64,000 bases of DNA from Actinostola sp. cb2023 (lineage: Eukaryota > Cnidaria > Anthozoa > Actiniaria > Actinostolidae): the NCBI GenBank assembly GCA_033675265.1, contig JAUJYZ010000588.1:22501-86500 (forward strand), given 5' to 3'. Positions 56,532 through 64,000 of the stretch are shown here, in pieces. The position numbers and the translations under genes are program-made. Within the stretch, counting starts at the first letter, position 1. Every line of letters begins with the position of its first letter. The notes below the pieces were generated by a model that saw nothing but the letters and a program-made list of their open reading frames with translations, ran no database searches and was not told where the DNA came from.

Positions 56532-57455
56532 CTAATGGCTCGCAGCAACTATGCCTTGTGATGGATGTTGTGTGCTGCAATGTCTTCTGAGATCGCATGC
56601 GAATCCAAGCTTTTTATCACAGTAGGAACATTGTTGATGCGTTGTAAGGGATCTTCTATGCCGATATGTCTTGCCACAGGAAATACATGTGTATGGCCTC
56701 TCTCCAGTATGAATTCTGAGGTGAGTTGTGAGATTGTTTTTGCGGCCAAACATTTTATCACAGTAAGAACATTGGAATGGCTTCTCTCCAGTATGAATTC
56801 TGAGGTGAGTTGTGAGATTGTTTTTGCGGCCAAACTTTTTATCACAGTAAGAACATTGGAATGGCTTCTCTCCAGTATGAATTCTGAGGTGAGTAGTAAG
56901 ATCGCTTTTACGTGAAAAATGCTTATTACAATAAGAACAATCAAATGGCTTCTTTCCAGTATGAATTCTGAGATGGGTTGTGAGATGGTGTTTCCGGCCA
57001 TACTTTTTATCACAGTAAGAACATTCAAATGGCTTCTCTCCAGTGTGTTTGCCATTTCCATGAAGGTGACTTTCCACGCTCTCTCGAGAATGCGAATTAA
57101 CATCATCGATGGGTGAATCTGTTGCTTGAATGCTGTTTTCAACTGATTCCTTTTCAGAGGGTAAATCTAATTCCTCTAAAATACTCAACATTGATAAATG
57201 TTCATCCACGTGGACAACAGAAGCATTTTTCAACGAATTCCCATCAACTGCATTAACTGAATTATGACCACTATCACCTACAACTGTTGGATGTGGTTGA
57301 CTTGCATCATTCATGTTGTTGTCAGTTAAATCTGTATCGATGTGCATAGAAGAACAGCCATTACTACAGCCATAATCATCAGTCTGTGTTGCAATACTAC
57401 AGCGCTCCTTGTATATTATTGGTTGACCAAACATGATGTTGTCTCCTATTGAACT
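56532..57455 (-). CDS. Gene C last exon: acidic linker plus C2H2 zinc fingers
   Basis: The minus-strand exon opens after TTCATTTCAG (57456-57465) in phase 0 as [20 protein letters not shown], 307 codons to the stop at 56532. The linker matches genes A and B ([25 protein letters not shown]). Four regular C2H2 fingers follow, then a fifth ([19 protein letters not shown]) that lacks its second His and linker and runs straight into a sixth ([18 protein letters not shown]). The tail ends [11 protein letters not shown]. It is the only fully open copy of the three. With the 39-codon exon at 63774-63890 the predicted protein has about 346 residues. DNA binding is expected from the family; targets are unknown. 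Confidence 0.85.
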   Translation of the reverse strand, partial: SSIGDNIMFGQPIIYKERCSIATQTDDYGCSNGCSSMHIDTDLTDNNMNDASQPHPTVVGDSGHNSVNAVDGNSLKNASVVHVDEHLSMLSILEELDLPSEKESVENSIQATDSPIDDVNSHSRESVESHLHGNGKHTGEKPFECSYCDKKYGRKHHLTTHLRIHTGKKPFDCSYCNKHFSRKSDLTTHLRIHTGEKPFQCSYCDKKFGRKNNLTTHLRIHTGEKPFQCSYCDKMFGRKNNLTTHLRIHTGERPYTCISCGKTYRHRRSLTTHQQCSYCDKKLGFACDLRRHCSTQHPSQGIVAASH

Positions 57456-58239
57456 CTGAAATGAAGTACAAGAACAATACACATTAATATAAAAACAGAC
57501 AATTATTGTTTATTACTCGTGCCCAGGCTTAAGGCCGGCAGGAATCTAAGATTACAATCCGTATTTTTATTATTATTATTTGCTGCGAGCCGCCAGGCGA
57601 GCAGCGAAACTAATCTTGACGGAGTTCCTGTGTCATGTGTGGTCGTGTGGGATCTGGGCACTTATGTGGATGCAACGAGAATCTCGACTGCATTTCACGG
57701 AGTGGGTTTGTGGAGTTGTGTGTGGAGATGATTTTTGTGAGCCACGGTACTTTTGATCAGCGCACACTCGCAACACGTTCAATCGATATTGAGTATCGTT
57801 TATTTTTCGCTGATTCAAGCCAGGAAAGTGTTCGTTTTCTACAAATCCATTATGTCAAATGCAACTTTATTCATTGCTGGAAGCATTAATCGGGGTCATG
57901 AACAATTTAGTGACATTTCAAGGGGAAGATCATGCTCTTTTATGAGTTTTCAGCGCTGTTATGGTTGTGTGCTCAGTCACGTCCAGTTCCACAATGAAGT
58001 ACATAAGCTTAAGTTACTTCTACAGTCGATCAGAGTTGACCGAAGGAGACAGCATGTACTTGAATGCTTTTGAAAGACACAGTTAGTATCCCCGATGCTG
58101 TCGCTGACCTATCTACCTGATCGAGCTCGTTGGTCTTCGTCTACAAGTGTGCTATGAGGCTTCGACATCTTTCCTGATATCTGGCCAGTAACATTGTATA
58201 TAATATACACCAAACACAATTCTCTATTTCATTGAATCC
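57456..58239 (-). other. Gene C intron, 3' part
   Basis: The first 60 bases are conserved with B and A introns (CTGTTTTTATATTAATGTG, TTGTTCTTGTACTTCATTTC). Beyond that there is a GC-richer stretch (57520-58075) with several short overlapping open frames on both strands; none resembles a known family and no splice structure is convincing. Confidence 0.45.
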
Positions 58240-58965
58240 ATATTTGTATTAATTTAATACTGCATATCAGTAGCGTACAAACTATTACAAGCGTGTGTAG
58301 CGTAGCTCACAATTGCATAACTCGTATCATATTACATTACGCACGCTATGATCACTTGACCTTGAATGAACTAGTTGTTACGTAAAACTGATTGAGAAAC
58401 ACAGCTTTGACAATGGTTTCTCAATAGTACATTACACAACAGTCTAATATATATATGAGTAAAGTGTCCCAATAAAACAGAATAACAGTGCAATACTGGG
58501 TCTTGTACCTACGCATGTTGTGAGTGTCTTTATATATAAATAGTCTAATATATATATGAGTAAAGTGTCCCAATAAAACAGAATAACAGTGCAATACTGG
58601 GACTTGTACCTACGTATGTTGTGAGTGTCTATAAATAGTCGTCGGTCGCGCGTTGGCCAAGTAAAGGACAACCGAAAAGAACGAGGAGGCCAAAACGCTA
58701 CACGTGTAACATAAATAGTGCAAAGTATTGCATGCTTTTAGTGCTTGTACATGTCTATAGCTGTCTGTCTATGACCAGATTATTATAGTGTTAGCATTTG
58801 TATATATAATCTATTTGTATTAATTACTGCATATCAGTAGAGTACAAACTATTAAAAGCGTGCAACATAAATAGTGCAAAGTATTGCATGCTTTTAGTGC
58901 TGGTACATGTCTATAGCTGTCTGTCTATGACCAGATTATTATAGTTTTAGCATTTGTATATAGAA
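58240..58965. repeat. Local duplications in the gene C intron
   Basis: A unit of about 108 bp (AGTCTAATATATATATGAGT, GTGTCCCAATAAAACAGAAT) is repeated at 58441-58545 and 58549-58640. A second unit (AGTATTGCATGCTTTTAGTG, ATAGCTGTCTGTCTATGACC) occurs at 58700-58800 and 58866-58965. TACTGCATATCAGTAG(C/A)GTAC occurs at 58258 and 58826. Confidence 0.85.
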
Positions 58966-59110
58966 ACTCGGGTGGGAATGAGAATTAATAGAGACATGGA
59001 ATGGAACAATGTGACCGGGACAGGAATGAGAATCAATGGAGATGTGGGATGGAAACAATGGGGACAAGGGTGGAAATGAGAATCAGTAGAGATATGGAAG
59101 GGGGAGGGGA
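58966..59110. repeat. Short GGAATGAGAATCAATRGAGA minisatellite
   Basis: Three to four imperfect copies of a unit of about 45 bp built on GGAATGAGAAT(T/C)AATAGAGA and ATGGAA(T/A)GGAACAATG. Confidence 0.7.
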
Positions 59111-59235
59111 TTTTAGTGGGTATAGATACAGGTGTCTCGATTTAGTTTCTTGTTAGTTAGAACACATGACACAGTAATAAAGTTATTATTATTATTATAC
59201 TGCATTTTATTATTTTATATTACCACTAATGTGCC

Positions 59236-59583
59236 TTGCTGACAATGGACAGCCACATGTATGCATTGAAAGCTACATGTACGGCAGTGCACAACTCGCA
59301 GCACTACACTTTCTACCAGAAACGACTAGTATTATTATTATTTGTTGTTGTTGTTGGTACCGGTCGCAAATCTGCAATCGAGTGGGACTGGGAACTAGAC
59401 CATGAGGAGAAATCACGATGGAAGGCTCGTCAGAGTGTGCAGTGTGTTGTCAAAGACGAGAAGATCTTCAAACTTGATATCGTCACCCTTCCATTTCGTG
59501 AGGGAGCTGTCAGAAGAACGAAGAGATGGCTTCGTTCGCGATCGCTCGATGTCAACATGCCCGCTATAACTATAAACGGCTAA
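59236..59583 (+). CDS. Unrecognised 115-codon open frame; weak alpha-kinase-like motif
   Basis: Plus-strand frame from ATG 59236 to TAA-type stop at 59583. The segment ARQSVQCVVKDEKIFKLDIV then TLPFREGAVRRTKRW resembles the PFxxGxxR motif of alpha-kinase N-lobes, but nothing else of that domain is seen. An inverted, diverged copy of the DNA for the last part lies at 60110-60235, so this could equally be repeat sequence. It is on the strand opposite to gene C, inside its intron. Confidence 0.2.
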   Translation: MLTMDSHMYALKATCTAVHNSQHYTFYQKRLVLLLFVVVVGTGRKSAIEWDWELDHEEKSRWKARQSVQCVVKDEKIFKLDIVTLPFREGAVRRTKRWLRSRSLDVNMPAITING

Positions 59584-60235
59584 GATATTCGCGAACTGAA
59601 ACAGAGACACATGGAAGTCTTGAAAGCTTTGATCAGCTACATGTATACCAATTTGAAGTTACACTGTTGCATTGTAAAGAAAATCATTACGAACTTAACC
59701 TGGATTTTCGGCAGTTGAAAGCAACGACTACGAAGCTTACTTCACGACCAGTGGAATTTCATGTATTCAGTAGAAGACATGGTAATACGTGATATAATAG
59801 AGAAAGTGATGGGTCTAAGTAGTAGATACAATAATAATGATGTTATAATAATGCAAAACATGTTAAGATACTTCTGACCGGTACTGTACATTATATGTAT
59901 TGAAATGTAATTTAGATCGATTAAAACTGTTCAAGGTTTTAGCACTTTCTGAAATAGTTCCCTATAAAAATCTAAGTATGTTTTATCGATTTTGCTAGCA
60001 CTCTTAATCAGTCGTTTATACAAAGTCTGAGCTGGCGGGTATTACATTATATTGTCGAGTGCCGAGCGATTCCAAATTCTGCATGTTCTACCGAGTCACG
60101 CAACAAGTAAAGGCTTTCAAGGCTTCCCTGCGTCTCTGTCAGTTCAGTTCGCGAATATCTTAGGCCGTGTTGATATGGATGTTGACATCGAGCGAAGCGT
60201 TCTTCACAACTCCCTCATGAATGGAAGGTGGAGGC
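59490..60235. repeat. Inverted repeat pair, about 130-bp arms
   Basis: 59490-59630 (CCATTTCGTGAGGGAG, GCTCGATGTCAACATGC, AAGATATTCGCGAACTGAA) and 60105-60235 are reverse complements with many differences. The 470-bp spacer has no recognised content beyond TGTTAAGATACTTCTGACCG at 59866. Confidence 0.65.
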
Positions 60236-60310
60236 CCATAAGTATGCGCCTTTCATGCTGCAGTGCATTCCAGTACTCAATTCACTCTTCTCGCGCATAC
60301 TGATTTTTAT

Positions 60311-60824
60311 GATCAGCAAACTGGTTTCTTTCTGGTGCAAACAGCCTGTATGATCTGAAAGAGTTTGTCTGAAAGAACATTTCTGGAAAGTTTCGATGGT
60401 ATAGGATAACATCTCAAAAAAGTTATCGGGGATGACATTTATAGACTTTGGTATGGGATTTTGACGTCAAGCGTTGCAAGCCTCGTTTTGATGTTTTTTT
60501 TTTCAGAATTTAAATCGTTCATAACTTCGCAAAGATATATAATTTCGTCATGAAATTAGTTATATAAGCATAATTTAGAAGTTTCATGACGAAATTATAT
60601 ATATCTGCGAAGTTATGAACGATTTAACTGATTCTGAAAAAACATCAAAACGACACTTGCAACGCATGACGGCAAAATCCCATACTAAAGTCTATAAATG
60701 TCATCCCCGATAACTTTTTGAGATTTTATCCTATACCATCGAAACTTTCCAGAAATGTTCTTTCAGACAAACTCTTTCAGATCATACAGGCTGTTTGCAC
60801 CAGAAAGAAATCAGTGTGCTGACC
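60311..60824. repeat. Near-perfect 514-bp palindrome
   Basis: Arms of about 243 bp (60311-60555 and 60582-60824) around a loop of about 26 bases (TTAGTTATATAAGCATAATT...). Matching blocks include GATCTGAAAGAGTTTGTCTG, TTATCGGGGATGACATTTAT and CGTTCATAACTTCGCA. A transcript of gene C would contain one long hairpin here. Confidence 0.9.
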
Positions 60825-61514
60825 TTTAAAATCTGTTATACTCAGGGTTTTTGTTAAGTATTAAAAACATACACAAATTTGACAGCCTCGATTGTAGTCA
60901 TTTGGTGATATATATAAAATAATGGAATGTGGTCATTTCGACGCAGGTCGCAGAAATTGGAAGAAGACGAGAGAAGTGGTAGGAGAAGCAAGAGGCGTGA
61001 CTATGCGCGCATGCTGTGTGTGCTCTCATAGAGCATACACATCCTTTGGCAAATCAGAGCGCACATATAATACAAGTTTATTTTATAAATAGTGTTGGTG
61101 CAAACTGAGCGGCGGTTTACGTGACTGCCTACATCAATTTTCGCGCTTTGACATCTGATTGAAAAGCCTAGTAACAACATATGATTATGAAATGAATCTA
61201 ATGTCGGTTTGTAGGTTGGATAATTCATCAACATATGAAATGGTTCAAGCTGAAGGAATCTCCCTGGTTAAATATTAAAATTGTATTAAATATTAATTGT
61301 TATTATTAAATTATTATAATAATAATAATCATTATTATTATTATGGCAAATCCATGAGTACATCAAATAAAGAAGAGGGTTTACCATACTAGTTAATAAA
61401 CGTAATATAACGACAGGAAAAGCCTATTACTGCAAATTGCCATTAACACCATTACAGTTGTAACTCATTTGCAAACATGTTGTAACGTCGAGTTGAAGTT
61501 TAATGCTGTATGGT

Positions 61515-62530
61515 TTAAGGATACGGTTCACCTTGGCCGGTACGTCTCGGAAAACATTTTTAATTTCCTTATTATTTGACCAATTCCCATCAACTTTACA
61601 TCATTTTAAAGCTAATAGAATGAAGATCGCCATAATACCGTGATATTTTCTTTTAAATTAAAAATGGAGACGTCGCGGGTCATTGTTTTGAAAACGACCG
61701 TCTCCGTTTGACCGAATTAATAGACCTTGCGTTACATCCGACTCTATTGATCTTTATACCATATTAATCACGACACTTTGACCTGTCAAACCGTGTCAGG
61801 CTTTTGTCATATTCGATGTCGATCAAAAGTTATCTTAGTTGAAGTTTAATCAATCATAAATGTTGTTTCTTCTTCAGTTAACACGTTATAACTTTTGAGC
61901 AAAAATCAAAATCAAAAATCCCTGACACGGTTTTTATCTTCAGTTAGTCTGCTAACTTGTGTCAAAGTTTTAGCAAAATCCATCAAATCTAAGTACCCTA
62001 TTAATTCAAAAATATCTTGGTAACTTTGCGAAAACTCAACAAGGAGAAAATGACCTTTGAAAATTTGCAAACATTGTCACGCCCACTTCCTGCAACGGAC
62101 ACCATGCCATCCAATCACGTTCATCCTTCACCACATTGTTTACATTGAGGACGCAGAAATAGTAAGGTCGTATTACTTATTGCTCTCGTTTGCGCTCAAA
62201 CTTCAAAGTCTTCGCGAGGCTGCTGCCTGCTACGATCGTAAAATAATAATATTCCGAAATCAAAATAAGCGAAAGCCATCAAATAGGGACAGGATCTAGA
62301 GAAGGTACCGAAAGAAGCATTACAGGACTCCCGGTCCTAATGGGATTATGACACCAAAGACGTTGTGTTTAGAAATCAGAAATCCGTGTTTCTTGCGAAT
62401 ATCTCGTAAATAAAAAACATTTTCAACCAGAAAACACTAAAAAATGAAATTTCGATATGAAATCCATCCGTTAGTGACAAAAACAAAAAATCGTCAAACT
62501 TTTTTCACTCAAGGTGAACCGTATCCTTAA
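61515..62530. mobile_element. 1-kb TTAA element with a paralogous empty site
   Basis: TTAA at 61515-61518 and 62527-62530 flank 1008 bp with inverted ends GGATACGGTTCACCTTG. The matching gene B intron has a single TTAA at 41543-41546 in otherwise aligned sequence (GCTGTATGGT/AGTTATACAGAG in reverse), so the target duplication is shown directly. A truncated second copy is at 38093. The interior has an 80-codon frame (62057-62299) that is unrecognised; no transposase. Fits a non-autonomous piggyBac or Kolobok relative. Confidence 0.9.
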
Positions 62531-62779
62531 AGTTATACAGAGCTGTACATATAACTTAAATGCTTTTGGTTGAGCAACAAGACACACAAAACTGCTAGCC
62601 GCTGGCCGACACAATGTCTAGACAATGTCAATTACAAATCTCGTTACACATGTTAGAATAGATCAAACACGAGAAAGAGTGTTCCATCTGATATCAAAAC
62701 ACTGACAAGTGTGTTAAAAAAAACAAGCCACAGCTGAATTGTTTTAACAAATTTCGAGGTGTGTGAATATTGGATGAAA

Positions 62780-63605
62780 CATTATGACAAACCGTCGAGC
62801 CAGTATATCAAATCATCATTCCAGTATGTCAAACCGTCATGCCAGTATGTCAAACCATCATGCGAATATGTCAAACTGTCATGCTATTATGTCAAACCAT
62901 CATGCCATTATGTCAAATCGTCATGCCAGTATGTCAAACCGTCATGCCAGTATGTCAAACAGTCATACATTTATGTCTTGAACAGTCATGCCATTATGTC
63001 AAACCGTCATGCCAGTATGTCAAACCGTCATGCCATTATGTCAAACCGTCATGCCATTATGTCAAACCGTCATGCCATTATGTCAAACAGTCATGCCATT
63101 ATGTCAAACCGTCATGCCAGTATGTCAAACCGTCATGCCATTATGTCAAACAGTCATGCCATTATGTCAAACCGTCATGCCATTATGTCAAACCGTCATG
63201 CCAGTATGTCAAACCGTCATGCCATTATGTCAAACCATCATGCGAATATGTCAAACTGTCATGCCATTATGTCAAACTATCATGCCATTATGTCAACCCG
63301 TCATGACAGTATGTCAAAACGTCATGCCAGTATGCCAAACAGTCATGCATTTATACATGTATACATACATACATGCATACATGTACACTGTATACATAGT
63401 TTATTTGTTTCTGCAGGTTTGTTTACATAACGCAAGACTTAAGTCCTGATGTGGACCTGCCTAACTACCTATCTAAAGTGTAAAATTGATAATTTATGTC
63501 TTGAACAGTCATGCCAGTATGTCAATCCATCATGCCATTATGTCAAACCGTCATGCAAATATGTCAAACTGTCATGCCATTATGTCAAACTATCATGTCA
63601 TTATG
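62780..63605. repeat. 21-bp minisatellite, gene C intron
   Basis: About 27 units of ATGTCAAACCGTCATGCCAT plus one base at 62780-63345, then a block at 63497-63605 of five more. The gap holds (ATACATAC)n-like sequence and TTGTTTCTGCAGGTTTGTTT. It is the inverted counterpart of 40439-41287, with a different unit number and more CCAGT variants. Confidence 0.95.
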
Positions 63606-63773
63606 TCACTTGACATACATTTGTAATGATGAATGTTAATGCCGGTCAACTATTTCCACCAAAAAAAATTTCACACGTTGCTTTGTTTCAACAGCCAATC
63701 GATCTCTGGTTGGCACATGAATGACAAAAGCTGATGTCTTAATTATGAAGTATCGCTATACAACCAAACTTAC

Positions 63774-63890
63774 ATTGTTGTATTGTGTGGTCCACTTGTG
63801 TTCTCCTGTTACCTTGTTGTAGATAAACAGAGTCTGTCCTGACTTACATTGGTATTCTGTCCATTCAGTATCCATTTGGGTGGACTGCAT
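63774..63890 (-). CDS. Gene C first coding exon: WW domain
   Basis: The minus-strand ATG at 63890 opens 39 codons ending AAT|GTAAGT in phase 0, an inverted near-copy of 31412-31528. The only coding change I see is CCC to ACC after the second Trp (KWPT to KWTT), which removes the proline. WW folds normally use a Pro after the second Trp to pack against the first, so this copy may be weakened. The following intron (63773 down to 57456) carries the 21-bp array, the 1-kb TTAA element, the palindrome and the conserved acceptor. Confidence 0.75.
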
Positions 63891-64000
63891 AGTGTTTAAG
63901 TACTAGATTAACGAAATGGACAATTACAACTTTTGCCTGACGATTCCAAACTTTATCCTTTTCGATCAGACAGACGTACAACAATCATCCACCAAACCTA
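63891..64000 (-). promoter_or_regulatory. Gene C 5' flank, conserved with gene B
   Basis: The reverse complement matches 31298-31411 with few changes (GGATGATTGTTGTACGTCTG, GGATAAAGTTTGGAATCG), so the B/C duplication extends past the window edge. Probably 5' UTR. Confidence 0.6.

Noticed and set aside
57519..58073. Possible small secreted protein (hydrophobic SVFLLLLFAASRQASS near the start)
   Set aside because: Hydrophobic run comes from a (TTATTAT) tract; remaining sequence is not conserved with the paralogous introns and has competing frames on both strands.
59236..59583. Confident alpha-kinase gene
   Set aside because: Only one PFREGAVR-like motif; lacks the rest of the catalytic core, so kept as a low-confidence frame.

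Overview
This is a stretch of animal nuclear genome. The evidence is spliced genes with consensus GT-AG introns, a SEA-domain membrane protein, WW and C2H2 zinc-finger exons with TGEKPF linkers, a Pol III tRNA-like unit, a LINE fragment, and dense short inverted-repeat transposons and satellites. The repeat style fits a marine invertebrate, but I cannot name the phylum from sequence alone. Only a few percent of the window is coding; most of the rest is repeats.

Layout. 1-1360: simple repeats. 1575-1647: minus-strand tRNA-like unit. 1776-6339: 3' part of a plus-strand gene for a Ser/Thr-rich, SEA-domain, single-pass membrane protein (five exons seen; the 5' end lies outside). 6340-11870: no gene, a run of MITE-like elements. 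11870-31530: a minus-strand WW + zinc-finger gene (gene A), whose apparent intron holds a 1.86-kb palindrome, a LINE ORF1 remnant and a 10-kb satellite of 57-bp units; its 3' finger array is split by a 1.74-kb inverted-repeat element. 31412-46566: gene B, divergent from A, with a 14-kb intron full of nested elements and two minisatellites. 46824-52908: satellite of about 53 near-identical 115-bp units, each carrying a palindromic CRE octamer. 52900-53085: possible first exon abutting that satellite. 53200-56250: fold-back elements. 63890-56532 (minus): gene C, an inverted paralogue of gene B.

The main result is the inferred A/B/C cluster. Each has a short exon with a WW-like domain ending in phase 0 at a GTAAGT donor, and a distant large exon starting in phase 0 with an acidic linker followed by tandem C2H2 fingers. 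B and C share 5' flank, first exon, intron blocks and last exon, so they are an inverted duplication. Comparing their introns gives empty sites that date and define several transposon insertions. A and B are head to head (start codons about 0.8 kb apart); B and C are tail to tail around the 115-bp satellite. B carries a 1-base frameshift, and A is frameshifted and transposon-split at its 3' end, so C is the only fully open copy seen.

The long open frames inside the pentamer, 57-bp, 17-bp and 21-bp arrays are products of stop-free repeat units, not genes.
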